A stretch of DNA of 64,000 nucleotides, from contig CAVTPD010000001.1 in NCBI GenBank assembly GCA_963736575.1, forward strand, positions 1,488,001-1,552,000, given 5' to 3'. Positions within the stretch are counted from its first letter, which is position 1; every line of letters begins with the position of its first letter. Shown one piece after another: positions 46,354-55,549 of this stretch. The notes beneath the pieces were generated by a model, which saw only the letters and a list, made by a program, of their open reading frames with translations, searched no databases and was not told where the DNA came from. The position numbers and the translations under genes were made by a program. The DNA is from CAVTPD01 sp963736575. Lineage in GTDB: Bacteria > Bacteroidota > Bacteroidia > Cytophagales > JAAEPT01.

Positions 46354-48126
46354 CTAATAATCCCAATTGTTCATTTTTTCCTCTAATCGTTCAATTCTAG
46401 CCCAAATTGCCCCTTTGGTTCTTCCAAAATGCTCGGCTAATTCTTTTACGCTACTTCCGTCGTTGTGTAAATCCATTAGTTCTTCATCTAAATCAGGCGT
46501 CCAAGGTGCGTAAGCGGCTCTACTTTGTGTTCTTTTTTCGGAATAAGAAGTTTTAGGCCCTTTTTTAAAACCAATGCTTTTCTCTTTAGGATAAGGGGTG
46601 ATAGCAGAAGTTTCCTTGGCTGTTTTAACGTCAATTTTCTTTATTTCGGCACAATCAATAAAATTTTTAGGCAATAAAGTTTCTGGTATTTTTACTTCTT
46701 GCCGGGCACGGGTTATGGCTACATACAGTAAGTTAATTTCTTCGTTCAGTTTTTCGGGCATTCCTTTTTCGGTAAACAGTCGTTCAACGCGTTCTTCTGT
46801 AATAAAGTCATTTACCAGTTCAATGCTGTCGTATTCCATGCCTTTGCAACGGTGTACGGTAGAAAAAATCATTTCCGCTTTGTGCTTTTCGTTGTTTTCA
46901 ACGTGTCTGTTTTTAATGGTTTTTAAGATGTTGGGAATTTCGTTTCCATACTCTTTTACTACTTCCAGCATCATGCCCAATTGTAGGTCTTCGGTTTTTT
47001 CAATGTAGTTTTCCAAATCCTCCATACGGTTCATTTGCTTCACCAGTTCGTCACGGATTAAGTGTTTTTTTCCGTTAAACAAGTTTAGAATATCGTACAA
47101 AGAAGAGCCATCATCGGCATAAGTATAAGAATTAATGTTGCCTTCAAAATAGATGGGTTTTTTGCTTTTTCCTTCCACCACATACTCTATGGCATGTAAA
47201 AGTAAACCTAAGTTGGTGCGGGCAATAATGGCTTTACGTTCTATAAATCCATTTTCTCCAGCTCCTTTAATGATTAACTTAGCATCTAGTTCTATGTGTT
47301 TTTTCCATTCTAATACCTTGGTGGCTAATTGTGCTACATTTTTACCAAATCTAAAACTGGTAGATAAGCTAAAGGTTTTGAAATTTGTTTTCTCTAGCGA
47401 GTTAACAGCAAAACGCCAGCCGTAGATTTGCTGGTGGGTATCGCCAACAATTACTTTAGTAGCTTTTTGTTGCAGAAAAATATCCAGCATAGCTGCCGAT
47501 GCATCCTGACCTTCGTCAAAAAGAATATAATGGAAGGGGAGCTGTGGTTTAGAAAGCTGAAATTTCTTTAAATAGAAATCATGTATAATATCAATTTCAC
47601 CCCGATCCATTTTACCCAAAAAAATTCGGGTTTGTAATTCTATGTACAAGTAGTGTTGTTTTACAAAAGCTTTGGCTTTTTCATCACTAATGAGCTCGTA
47701 ATAATTTAGGTCTTGTACTTTAAGTGCGTTGCTGTTGCAGAAGTATGAGGTAAAACGCAATATATGGTTGGCCACAATGTGTTCGGCATGTAAATCGCCA
47801 CCAATGTGTAAATTTAGTAATCCCACTAATTGGTGTGAGGAGTAACCGGTATTGCTTATTTTATAATTATGACTGAAAACGATGCTTTTGTAGGCTAAAG
47901 AATGGGCCGTTTCTACCTGTACGTTGTTCAGTTTTTGTTCCGAAAATTTGCGTTGCGCTTCTAGTTTTACCGTTTTATTAAAGGCCAAATAAAGTATTTT
48001 ACTGTCTTTGGGGCGGGTTTTAGCATATTCAATAATGGTGGTGGTTTTGCCAGAACCGGCAACGGCATTAATCTTAATGTCGCCCGTTGAATTTAAAATA
48101 GCTTCCTGCTCTTGGGTTAATATCAT
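46354..48126 (-). CDS. UvrD-like superfamily 1 helicase with C-terminal HTH-like module
   Basis: A 590-residue SF1A helicase. Walker A is AVAGSGKTTT, motif II is ILFDEGQDAS, motif III is VGDTHQQIYGWR, and motif VI is LLYVAITRAR. STVHRCKGMEYD precedes motif VI. It is shorter than UvrD/Rep (~720) and resembles the FBH1-like group. A Lys-rich linker leads to residues ~540-585, APWTPDLDEELMDLHNDGSS and ELAEHFGRTKGAIWARI, a Myb/SANT- or HTH-like DNA-binding module not found in UvrD. It should unwind DNA 3' to 5'; pathway unknown. Not in an operon. Confidence 0.85.
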   Translation of the reverse strand: MILTQEQEAILNSTGDIKINAVAGSGKTTTIIEYAKTRPKDSKILYLAFNKTVKLEAQRKFSEQKLNNVQVETAHSLAYKSIVFSHNYKISNTGYSSHQLVGLLNLHIGGDLHAEHIVANHILRFTSYFCNSNALKVQDLNYYELISDEKAKAFVKQHYLYIELQTRIFLGKMDRGEIDIIHDFYLKKFQLSKPQLPFHYILFDEGQDASAAMLDIFLQQKATKVIVGDTHQQIYGWRFAVNSLEKTNFKTFSLSTSFRFGKNVAQLATKVLEWKKHIELDAKLIIKGAGENGFIERKAIIARTNLGLLLHAIEYVVEGKSKKPIYFEGNINSYTYADDGSSLYDILNLFNGKKHLIRDELVKQMNRMEDLENYIEKTEDLQLGMMLEVVKEYGNEIPNILKTIKNRHVENNEKHKAEMIFSTVHRCKGMEYDSIELVNDFITEERVERLFTEKGMPEKLNEEINLLYVAITRARQEVKIPETLLPKNFIDCAEIKKIDVKTAKETSAITPYPKEKSIGFKKGPKTSYSEKRTQSRAAYAPWTPDLDEELMDLHNDGSSVKELAEHFGRTKGAIWARIERLEEKMNNWDY

Positions 48127-48219
48127 AAGTCTGTTTTTTTCTCCTTTTAAAAGTGCCTAAAAAATAGAGGTGAAATAGAACCGCAATTTAATAATTTATT
48201 TCTGGATTAGAATTCCGTT

Positions 48220-49482
48220 TTAAAAGAAGAAACTAACAAATAATGCCACGTTTAATAAAGTAATTATGGCGCTAAACAAATACAAGGTATACTTGGTGAT
48301 TGGCTTATTTTTATATTTCCCCATCACTTTTAGGGAAGAAGTAAGATAGACTTGCGCAAACATGGTTAAAGGCAATTGTATGCTTAAAATCATTTGAGAA
48401 ATAATTAATCCCTGAAATGGATTACTGATTAAAAAGATGATTCCTAATGCAAGTAGAAGTGAAATACAAACACCCAAGCGAGAATGATTGTCTTTTATGT
48501 CGTATGGTTCTTTGTACATACCGGCAAAAATACTTCCCGCTGCCATACCAGAAGTAACAGTAGAAGCAATCCCGGCAAACAATAAGGCTACAGCAAAAGC
48601 AATGGAGGCATGGTTTCCTAATAAAGGATCTAATAATCTTTCTGCCTGTTGCAGTTCACTTACTTCGGTTTTAGTAGTAAAGAAAGTAGCCGCTGCTAAA
48701 ATAATCATAGAGCTGTTTATGGCCCAACCAATGGTCATGGATAAAAGCGTATCTATAAATTCAAACTTAAATTGTTTCCTAAGAAGTGTGTCGTTATCTA
48801 AGTTCCATTTTCGGCTTTGTATAATTTCTGAATGCAAAAATAAATTATGAGGCATAACAACAGCACCCAAAACACTCATTATTACAATCATAGAGCCATT
48901 AGGGAAAGAAGGCGTTACCCAAGCTGTACCCGCTTGTTGCCAGTTGATGTCTACTAATGAAAGTTCATACAAAAAAGAAAGCCCAATTACAGTTACAAAA
49001 GAAATAATCCATTTTTCTATTATGCTGTAAGAGTTGGTGAAAAGCATCACCATTACAAAAATAGTTACCAGAACCGACCCTGCTTTTATGGGGATATCCC
49101 AAAGCATATTTATGGCAATAGCGCCACCCAAAATTTCGGCTAAAGAAGTAGAAACAGAGGCCAACATAGCCGACCATAAAACTGTTTTTGCATAAGTGGG
49201 TTTTATGTATTTTACGGTAGCTTCCGAAAGGCATAAACCTGTTGTTATACCCAAATGCGCTACATTATGTTGCATAAGAATTAGGGTAACGGTAGAAAGT
49301 GTTATCACCCACAATAAGGCATAACCATAATCGGCACCGGCAGCCAAGTTGGTGGCCCAATTACCGGGGTCTATAAAACCAACAGTCACTAATAATCCCG
49401 GGCCAATAAACTTAAATACATCTAATTTTCCAGGTAGTGCTGTGCGTTTTTTATTATCTATGTTTTTGAAAATATTGAACAT
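48220..49482 (-). CDS. Nramp family divalent metal transporter
   Basis: A 420-residue membrane protein with about 11 helices. The metal-binding motifs are Asp38-Pro-Gly-Asn in helix 1 (GFIDPGNWATN) and MPHN in helix 6 (VVMPHNLFLHSEI). It imports Mn(II) or Fe(II) with protons, as MntH does. No MntR or Fur-type regulator gene is adjacent; a short palindrome lies upstream. Divergent from a lipoprotein gene. Confidence 0.92.
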   Translation of the reverse strand: MFNIFKNIDNKKRTALPGKLDVFKFIGPGLLVTVGFIDPGNWATNLAAGADYGYALLWVITLSTVTLILMQHNVAHLGITTGLCLSEATVKYIKPTYAKTVLWSAMLASVSTSLAEILGGAIAINMLWDIPIKAGSVLVTIFVMVMLFTNSYSIIEKWIISFVTVIGLSFLYELSLVDINWQQAGTAWVTPSFPNGSMIVIMSVLGAVVMPHNLFLHSEIIQSRKWNLDNDTLLRKQFKFEFIDTLLSMTIGWAINSSMIILAAATFFTTKTEVSELQQAERLLDPLLGNHASIAFAVALLFAGIASTVTSGMAAGSIFAGMYKEPYDIKDNHSRLGVCISLLLALGIIFLISNPFQGLIISQMILSIQLPLTMFAQVYLTSSLKVMGKYKNKPITKYTLYLFSAIITLLNVALFVSFFF

Positions 49483-49496
49483 GGTATAGCTTTTGT

Positions 49497-49512
49497 CTTT
49501 CTTTATAGAAAG
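49497..49512. promoter_or_regulatory. 16-bp palindrome upstream of Nramp gene
   Basis: CTTTCT and AGAAAG flank TTAT, 15 bp from the Nramp start codon. A metal-dependent repressor site is conceivable, but the match to any known box is not established. Confidence 0.3.
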
Positions 49513-49576
49513 GAAACATTATACAAGGTTACAAATATTGTTTATTAATCTATTTAATGTAGTTAAAGCATCTAAA

Positions 49577-50512
49577 ATGAAGAAAATGCATAAATTTTTA
49601 AGCGCATTGATTATTGTGTTTTTATTTCTTTCTACTAGTTCTTGCAAGAAATTATTTGACTTAGATAAGAATCCAGATATTTCTCCTCTTCGCCAAGGGT
49701 TTAAAGCCTCTGCCGCCATTGGCTATTGTACCTCTTTAGCGATAATGGCTTTTCAGGGGGAAGATTTACCCGATAATGTTCGGTATGAAAAGGGCAGTAA
49801 TAACACCTATTCACAAGCTGGGATTTTATATGCCAATTTTGATAACGGGCAACGGCTACCTTTTAACAACCATATTGGTCAGGTGATTATTTCTGGTGTT
49901 TGGAATAACAGTACCGAATCGGGGGTGGTTAACATCATTTTTGGTGATTTAAACATCTTTGATGGCAAGTATAAGTTTTACGGAATTCACACGGTTCCGG
50001 TTAGAAGAGATGTTAATTCTGAAAAATTTATAACCGTTTTTGCTCAACAAGATGTTGTGATTGGCGAAGGGTCTGATACACTACTACAAATTGGTTTGTC
50101 CAATATTCAGTTTAATACAGAAATGGAACGTTTAGATAAAAAACCACCAACAGATGTTTTTGTGGCCGCGAAACAAAATGTTTGGTTTTTAAAGTTTAAT
50201 CAAAATAATGCCGCGGATGTTTATGATGATGATATTGAAATCAATGGGGGTGGGCAAATTATAGCCGCTTCTAATACTGGCGGAGGTATTAAATACCATG
50301 CGTTAATTGAAACAAAATACAACTATGCCAACTGCAACCGAAACCCATTCAAAGGTTCTGGTTTTATACAAGATTTTGGAGCCGATAAAGGAATTGATTT
50401 GGGTACCATTTCTATGGATTTCAGGTCTGAATGTGAAGGGAAATCAAAAGTGACATTTGCTTCGGGTGATTACGTAAGAGCTAACGGGAAAAATATGAAC
50501 CTTAATTTCTAA
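49577..50512 (+). CDS. Lipoprotein of unknown function
   Basis: A 311-residue lipoprotein with a signal ending at Cys23 (STSSC). I use the ATG at 49577, which places the signal properly, rather than the frame opening at 49493. The mature part is beta-rich with Gly/Asn-rich turns, and four further Cys may form disulfides (IGYCTS, YNYANCNRN, RSECEG). No known domain is recognised. Its 3' end overlaps the convergent metallopeptidase gene by four bases. Confidence 0.75.
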   Translation: MKKMHKFLSALIIVFLFLSTSSCKKLFDLDKNPDISPLRQGFKASAAIGYCTSLAIMAFQGEDLPDNVRYEKGSNNTYSQAGILYANFDNGQRLPFNNHIGQVIISGVWNNSTESGVVNIIFGDLNIFDGKYKFYGIHTVPVRRDVNSEKFITVFAQQDVVIGEGSDTLLQIGLSNIQFNTEMERLDKKPPTDVFVAAKQNVWFLKFNQNNAADVYDDDIEINGGGQIIAASNTGGGIKYHALIETKYNYANCNRNPFKGSGFIQDFGADKGIDLGTISMDFRSECEGKSKVTFASGDYVRANGKNMNLNF

Positions 50513-51312
50513 AGCTGAATATGGATGTGATCATCGTGCCGAACTGAGCCACATCCTTGAAACCGAATTCTAGAGTCTGTTAATTGAAGTCGGTCTTTTA
50601 GATGTTTTTCTAAAAATACCTTAGATACCTCTTTTTCCTGCAAAATATAATTCATCAATTTTTTTGTTCCTTTTTCAGAAAATATTAACTCTTTGTTAAT
50701 GCTGCCCATTGTTAAATATTTAGGAAAGTCATACTGATAATAAGCATGTTCTAAACAAAATTCAGTTTGATTAAATTCTGTGGTATTAGCTTCTTCAAAA
50801 ATACCATAACCGCTTACTGATTTTTGTAAGTTTGAAATCTTTCCATTCACATCTTCGTAAACTAAACTTAAGTCTAGCTTTTTGCCATCGTTATGACTTA
50901 AATGCGGTAGTAAAGGAAAGCCATTCACAAACGGAAAATTAGCGTCTAAATAATGGATTTTAACAAAAGAATTCTGAGCTTCTATTTTCATTGAAATATT
51001 ACTTAGAACAATATTTAATTCAGGTTTTACATAATTTCTATTCAATAGAATTGTTGTAAAGCTGGCGGGTTTAATGGATGGTGAGTCTGCTACTTTTTCT
51101 CTTCCGAAAAATGGGGCTAAAAAGGGTACGATTGCAAAAGTGAACAAACAATACAACGACAGAAAAACCAAGCATACTTTAGCTGGGATTGTTTTTTTAA
51201 TAGTGCTACTAAGCCATAAAGAAAGTATGTAAACAAGGCCACCAATTTGAGTAACTATTGTTAAAAGTATAAACAAAAAGAGATGGAAAACAAGGGGGAG
51301 GATCTTTTTCAA
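50509..51312 (-). CDS. Membrane-anchored LAS-type metallopeptidase candidate
   Basis: A 267-residue protein with two N-terminal membrane helices (residues ~5-35 and 45-70), then an exported domain. His140 in LSHNDGKKLDLSL with Asp147, and the terminal RHDDHIHIQL (His259, His262, His264), reproduce the HxxxxxxD...HxH zinc pattern of LAS peptidases (M15/M74, for example MepA). Such enzymes cut peptidoglycan cross-links. The long insertion between the two motifs differs from classical members. The assignment rests on the motifs alone. It lies ten bases after a helical-protein gene. Confidence 0.6.
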   Translation of the reverse strand: MKKILPLVFHLFLFILLTIVTQIGGLVYILSLWLSSTIKKTIPAKVCLVFLSLYCLFTFAIVPFLAPFFGREKVADSPSIKPASFTTILLNRNYVKPELNIVLSNISMKIEAQNSFVKIHYLDANFPFVNGFPLLPHLSHNDGKKLDLSLVYEDVNGKISNLQKSVSGYGIFEEANTTEFNQTEFCLEHAYYQYDFPKYLTMGSINKELIFSEKGTKKLMNYILQEKEVSKVFLEKHLKDRLQLTDSRIRFQGCGSVRHDDHIHIQL

Positions 51313-51322
51313 ACTTAAAAAA

Positions 51323-51808
51323 TTAATAAACTTTCTTTTTAATCTCTTCTAAAATACCTTGGTAATCAAACTGAACATCTTCATGCAGTTTAGCTAAGCT
51401 CTTTTCAACTTGCTCCAACTGCTTTTCTAAAAGTCCTTCAATGGCTTTTGTGTTTAATTGTCTAGTGGGCAAGGTTTGTAAACAGCTGCAAAAATACAAT
51501 AGGCATTCTACTTCAATTTTTTTAGACTGCGCATAACGGATGTATTTTTTAGTAATCCGTAAAAGTTTTCTTAAACCCTTTACCAAAACATAATGGCTAC
51601 TTTTATTAAGGCTTTCAAAAGTAGATTTTATCTCGTTCTGAACCATTGAAATATACGCTTCATCAGAATCTTTAAACTCTAACAAATAGGTGAGGAGCTC
51701 TTTGTTTTCTTTTTTGTGTTTTGTAAGACGAAGTACAAACTCAACCAGTTCTTTTTGAGAAGCGTCGTTTAATTGAGAACGTATGTCTTTTAGGTGAGGT
51801 AAATCCAT
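51323..51808 (-). CDS. Small helical cytoplasmic protein, DUF6155-like
   Basis: A 161-residue, wholly alpha-helical, charged protein without signal peptide. The opening (LKDIRSQLNDASQKELVEFVLRLTKHKKENKELLTYLL) resembles DUF6155 proteins; this match is tentative. It may share a transcript with the downstream metallopeptidase gene (10-bp gap). Function unknown. Confidence 0.65.
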   Translation of the reverse strand: MDLPHLKDIRSQLNDASQKELVEFVLRLTKHKKENKELLTYLLEFKDSDEAYISMVQNEIKSTFESLNKSSHYVLVKGLRKLLRITKKYIRYAQSKKIEVECLLYFCSCLQTLPTRQLNTKAIEGLLEKQLEQVEKSLAKLHEDVQFDYQGILEEIKKKVY

Positions 51809-51934
51809 TTACCAGAAAGTGTTTTAATATGATTATGTATAGATACTATTTTTTGAATAAATAAAAGATCTATAAAGGATAGTAATAATCAGAATTAAGA
51901 GACTTTTTTTCTTTTAATAGCAAAATAAATACTG

Positions 51935-52807
51935 TTAATATACAGGTAAAGGAATATACGTATCATCACTAGGTACTTTAGGGAATTTTTTGTTATCCCA
52001 ATCTGCTTTGGCTTGCTCTATGCGTTCTTTACTGCTAGAAACAAAATTCCAATGCAGGTAACGTTCTTCGGGAAAGGCATCACCACCAAATAGCAACAAA
52101 CGGGTGTTGGCCTCTATTTGTAAACAGCATTCGTTTTCGGTTTTAGAAATAAGCATTTCACCAGCTTCAACACTGGTTTCACCATCACTTACTTTTCCTT
52201 TAACTACCACAATGGCTATTTCACCTTCTAACTGACCGTTAATTTCTAGTTGGTTTTCTTTTTCGGCATAAACATCTACCATAAATAAAGGCGAATGAAC
52301 TTTTAAAGGGGATTCCATACCAAAACCTTTACCAGCTACTACAGTTAGCTTTAAGCCATTTTGTATACAGGTTGGCAATTCTTTCTTTTCTAAATACTGA
52401 AAAGTGGGTGCACATTCTTCCAGTTCTTTAGGTAGCGCTACCCAAATCTGATAACCGTGCATTAATACAGGAATATCAGTTATTAATTCTCGGGGCGTTC
52501 GTTCGGTATGGGCAACACCGCTTCCCGAGGTCATAAAACCTACATCACCAGCAGAAACTACTTGATTGGCACCAGTACTGTCTTTATGTTGAATAGCGCC
52601 TTCTAGCAAATAAGTGAGTGTAGATAAACCAATGTGTGGATGCTGGTCAATGCTCATGTGTTTATTTTTATCTATCCACACTGGGCCCATGTGGTCTATA
52701 AAAGTAAACGGACCAACTTGTCTTTTTTGAGCAAAAGGAAGCAAGCGGCCAACCAAGAAATTACCAATGTCTCTGGAACGTTCTTTAACCAGTCGTTTGT
52801 TGTTCAT
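51935..52807 (-). CDS. Pirin family protein
   Basis: A 290-residue bicupin. The N-terminal pirin domain has the iron ligands His56 and His58 (QHPHIGL), His100 and Glu102 (VAHTE). The C-terminal pirin domain (residues ~170-270) is present. Bacterial pirins act as quercetinase-like dioxygenases or redox-linked modulators; the specific role is unknown. Single gene on the minus strand, divergent from the sulfur-type operon. Confidence 0.93.
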   Translation of the reverse strand: MNNKRLVKERSRDIGNFLVGRLLPFAQKRQVGPFTFIDHMGPVWIDKNKHMSIDQHPHIGLSTLTYLLEGAIQHKDSTGANQVVSAGDVGFMTSGSGVAHTERTPRELITDIPVLMHGYQIWVALPKELEECAPTFQYLEKKELPTCIQNGLKLTVVAGKGFGMESPLKVHSPLFMVDVYAEKENQLEINGQLEGEIAIVVVKGKVSDGETSVEAGEMLISKTENECCLQIEANTRLLLFGGDAFPEERYLHWNFVSSSKERIEQAKADWDNKKFPKVPSDDTYIPLPVY

Positions 52808-52944
52808 TGTTATTTCAGATTATATTTGGGAAGTTAATCAGTATTCTTCAAAAAAAGATAAAATTATAGGTGCTAAAAAGGGATGAGATTAGTTGGGATA
52901 TTCTGTTATTTTTAATTTAAACCCGTAAGATTATTTTTTACAGC

Positions 52945-52958
52945 GTGACAAATGTCAC
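52945..52958 (+). promoter_or_regulatory. FNR/CRP-type palindrome GTGACAAATGTCAC
   Basis: The 14-bp sequence GTGAC-AAAT-GTCAC is a perfect dyad with the 5-4-5 spacing of FNR-family sites (TTGAT-N4-ATCAA) but different half-sites. It is 34 bp before the ATG of the small Cys protein and upstream of the SoxB-like/DoxX/DsrE genes, as expected for an activator or repressor of the operon. The regulator is not encoded here. Confidence 0.55.
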
Positions 52959-52992
52959 CAAGTTTCTAAAGCCTTTTCTATACTATTGTTTT

Positions 52993-53361
52993 ATGAACAA
53001 GAAAACCAATAAGCTCTTAATACAATTTTGCTTTGCCGCTGTGGTGATGGTATTGTTGATGGTTTCCCCTTGTTCAGTAAGAAATGCCATTGAGGATTAT
53101 GTAGGTGTGCAAAAAACTTCTGTTCTGAATAAGAGCAAAGCAGAATTTAACAAAAAAACATGCACCGCCTTTGAGCACTCTAAAGAAATATCAATTGAGA
53201 AGGTTTCTGAAGTTTTGTTTTGCGGTGAATCCTGTTTTTTCAAAAAATTTCAACCCTCATTTTTAGTAAAACTCTATCAAGAAAGGAATTCTTGTTTAAA
53301 GAAATCATCCCAAAAAATTCCTTTATACATTTTGTTTCAATCCCTGAAACTGTACATCTAG
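52993..53361 (+). CDS. Small exported Cys-containing protein
   Basis: A 122-residue protein starting at the ATG at 52993, with a hydrophobic N-terminus (residues ~8-24) that is a signal peptide or anchor. A motif SPCSVRNAIEDYVGVQ follows, with further cysteines (KKTCTAFE, FCGESC, NSCLKK) in the rest. Seven cysteines in total suggest disulfides or metal. I recall similar short proteins with CSVRN in flavobacteria but know no function. It is the first gene after the FNR-type palindrome and may lead the sulfur-type operon (140-bp gap to the next gene). Confidence 0.65.
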   Translation: MNKKTNKLLIQFCFAAVVMVLLMVSPCSVRNAIEDYVGVQKTSVLNKSKAEFNKKTCTAFEHSKEISIEKVSEVLFCGESCFFKKFQPSFLVKLYQERNSCLKKSSQKIPLYILFQSLKLYI

Positions 53362-53501
53362 TGTATTCACAATAGTAGAAAATTCTTATTCTGCTAATTA
53401 TACATTCGTTCAAATTTAATATTACCCTATAAGTTTTACGGTATAAACATGTGCTGTTTAGCGGCATTTATGTTTTCTGGGAACTTTAATTAAATCATTC
53501 T

Positions 53502-55133
53502 ATGAAATTTATAAATAGATTTCTGGTGTTATTGATCGCTTTTACAAGCGCTTGTACATCGGTTAACAAAGATGCTTCGGAAATGAATTCTGAAACAACT
53601 ACAATAACTATTTTGCAAACAGCTGATATTCATGGTCAGTTATTTCCTCACGATGAACTCTTTTGGGAAAACGATAAAATAACCTTTAAAAAACTAGGTG
53701 GATTAGCCTATGTTAAAACCTTATTTGAGGAAGAAAAGAGCAAAAATCCTGAAGGGACGGTTATTCTTGATGGCGGCGACATGATACAAGGAAGTGCTGT
53801 GGCAGCATTATCTGAAGGGGAAGCATTTTCTCCTATAGTTAAAAATATGGGCTATGATTTTCTAATACCCGGTAACTGGGAAGTTGTTTACGGAAAGGAA
53901 AAAATGCTAAAAGTTCTTACTGATTACCAAACCCCGGTTATTTCTGCTAACATGTACGATGAGTCTAGCGGTAAATCCGTTTTCCCTCCGTATTTTGTTA
54001 AACAAGTAAAGGGAGTTAAGCTTGGTTTTATTGCTTATAATGATCCGGAAATTCCTCTTCGTCAAAACCCTTCTTTTAGTAAAGGACTAAAATTTAGACC
54101 TGTTCAGGATAATTTAGAAAAACTTATTATTGAACTGAAGGATCAACAGAAATTGGACATACTGTTTTTGGTAACCCACATTGGTATAAGCAAACAATAT
54201 GATCTTGCCAATAATCCTATATTAAAAAAAGTGGATTATATACTTGGAAATGACACTCATGAACGCATTCGGGAACCGTTACAAGGGAAATATACTAAAG
54301 TAACCGAGCCTGGGGCTTTTGCGTCTTTTGTAGGAAAACTAACGCTCCATGTTAGAAATGGAAGCATTGTTGAAGAAGAATATGAATTGCTAGAGGTTGA
54401 TCCTGAAAAGTACAAAGAAGATGAAACCATAGCTAAAATCATAGAAAATGCTGTAGCGCCCTACAAAAAGCAAATGGACGATACGTTGGGGTATTCTACC
54501 TTGCCATTATACCGCTATTTTGTGGTAGAAAATCCCATGGATAATTTTATTACAGATGCTGCCCGCTGGAAAACTGGAGCAGATATTTCTATATCCAACG
54601 GATTTCGTTTTAGTCCTCCCTTAAATGTTACTCCAAGTGGAAATGTAGCCATAACTAGGGCAGATCTTTGGAATATGCTTCCGGTAAATGAAAAAGTGAA
54701 AACAGGAAAAGCTTCGGGAAAACAAATTAAAGTATGGCTTGAACAAGAATTGCATAATGTTTTTGCCCAAAATTCTTCTGAACGTTTTGGTGGATGGCTT
54801 GTCCGTTTTTCTGGCATGGAAATCACTTTTTATGCTAACAAACCAAAAGGAGAGCGTTTATCTAGTGTTAAGGTGGGCGGTGAACCTATTGATGAAAATA
54901 GACTTTATACAATTTCAGCTTGTAGAAGAGAAGGAGAACCCGATAATACGTTATGCAGAATGCCCAATATAAAAGAGGCAAAGGTATTAGATTTTACCAT
55001 TCATGAGGCTATTACGGATTATCTAGCAGAAAAAGTTTCTATTTCACCGCTTAGGGAAGGAAGGGCAAAAGCTTTGGATTTGGGGGATAATGTTTTATCT
55101 CAACTTCCAGGTACGGATTATCATTTTCATTAA
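53502..55133 (+). CDS. SoxB-like metallophosphoesterase lipoprotein (5'-nucleotidase superfamily)
   Basis: A 543-residue lipoprotein (signal ending at Cys18) with the calcineurin-like N-terminal domain and the 5'-nucleotidase C-terminal domain. Metal-ligand motifs are Asp42-x-His44 (TADIHGQ), GGDMIQG and THIGISKQ. At the catalytic His position of GNHE-type 5'-nucleotidases it reads PGNWEVVYG, as in SoxB thiosulfohydrolases (GHWEFTYG). The segment RFGGWLVRFSGMEITFYANKP also fits SoxB better than UshA. I infer a periplasmic hydrolase for sulfur compounds bound to a carrier or for nucleotides. DoxX and DsrE follow directly. Confidence 0.8.
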   Translation: MKFINRFLVLLIAFTSACTSVNKDASEMNSETTTITILQTADIHGQLFPHDELFWENDKITFKKLGGLAYVKTLFEEEKSKNPEGTVILDGGDMIQGSAVAALSEGEAFSPIVKNMGYDFLIPGNWEVVYGKEKMLKVLTDYQTPVISANMYDESSGKSVFPPYFVKQVKGVKLGFIAYNDPEIPLRQNPSFSKGLKFRPVQDNLEKLIIELKDQQKLDILFLVTHIGISKQYDLANNPILKKVDYILGNDTHERIREPLQGKYTKVTEPGAFASFVGKLTLHVRNGSIVEEEYELLEVDPEKYKEDETIAKIIENAVAPYKKQMDDTLGYSTLPLYRYFVVENPMDNFITDAARWKTGADISISNGFRFSPPLNVTPSGNVAITRADLWNMLPVNEKVKTGKASGKQIKVWLEQELHNVFAQNSSERFGGWLVRFSGMEITFYANKPKGERLSSVKVGGEPIDENRLYTISACRREGEPDNTLCRMPNIKEAKVLDFTIHEAITDYLAEKVSISPLREGRAKALDLGDNVLSQLPGTDYHFH

Positions 55134-55146
55134 TAACTAATTTATT

Positions 55147-55548
55147 ATGAACACAAGAAATAAAAAGGTAGAGGTTAGCTATCTGTCTGTAGTAGTATTA
55201 AGAGTAATGCTTAGTTTAATCTTTATTGTGGCTAGCTTTAATCATTTATTCAATACAGATAAAGCTATAAACAGAATAGAAGAAGCAAAACTAGGAATAA
55301 TGGGGCATTTATTAGGCCCCCCTAAAGTTTCTGTTGTGCTTTCCGGTATAGCTATGTTTATTGCTGGTATGGCTTTATTAATGGGGATTAAAACGCGCTA
55401 TGCTGCCATAACGCTAATTTTGATATTAATACCAATTACATTAACAATTCAAGTGGGGCAAATGAATACACTTGGCCCGTTATTTAAAAATATAGCCATT
55501 TTAGGCGGACTTACATTCTTTGTTTACAACCCTTTTAAAACACAGTAA
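55147..55548 (+). CDS. DoxX family membrane protein
   Basis: A 133-residue protein with four membrane helices of the DoxX/DoxD type (VVVLRVMLSLIFIVASFNHLFN; GIAMFIAGMALLMGIKTRYAA). DoxD/DoxX subunits occur in thiosulfate:quinone oxidoreductase and in other redox membrane modules. It follows the SoxB-like gene by 13 bp and precedes DsrE by one base, so all three are one operon. A role in passing electrons from reduced sulfur to quinone is inferred, not shown. Confidence 0.85.
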   Translation: MNTRNKKVEVSYLSVVVLRVMLSLIFIVASFNHLFNTDKAINRIEEAKLGIMGHLLGPPKVSVVLSGIAMFIAGMALLMGIKTRYAAITLILILIPITLTIQVGQMNTLGPLFKNIAILGGLTFFVYNPFKTQ

Positions 55549-55549
55549 T

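Noticed and set aside
53502..55133. Plain 5'-nucleotidase UshA
   Set aside because: The GNHE motif is replaced by GNWE and the neighbours are DoxX and DsrE, so SoxB-like is the better description.
55147..55548. Missing hvfD (DoxX) of the MNIO cassette
   Set aside because: It is 45 kb away and tightly linked to the SoxB-like and DsrE genes instead.
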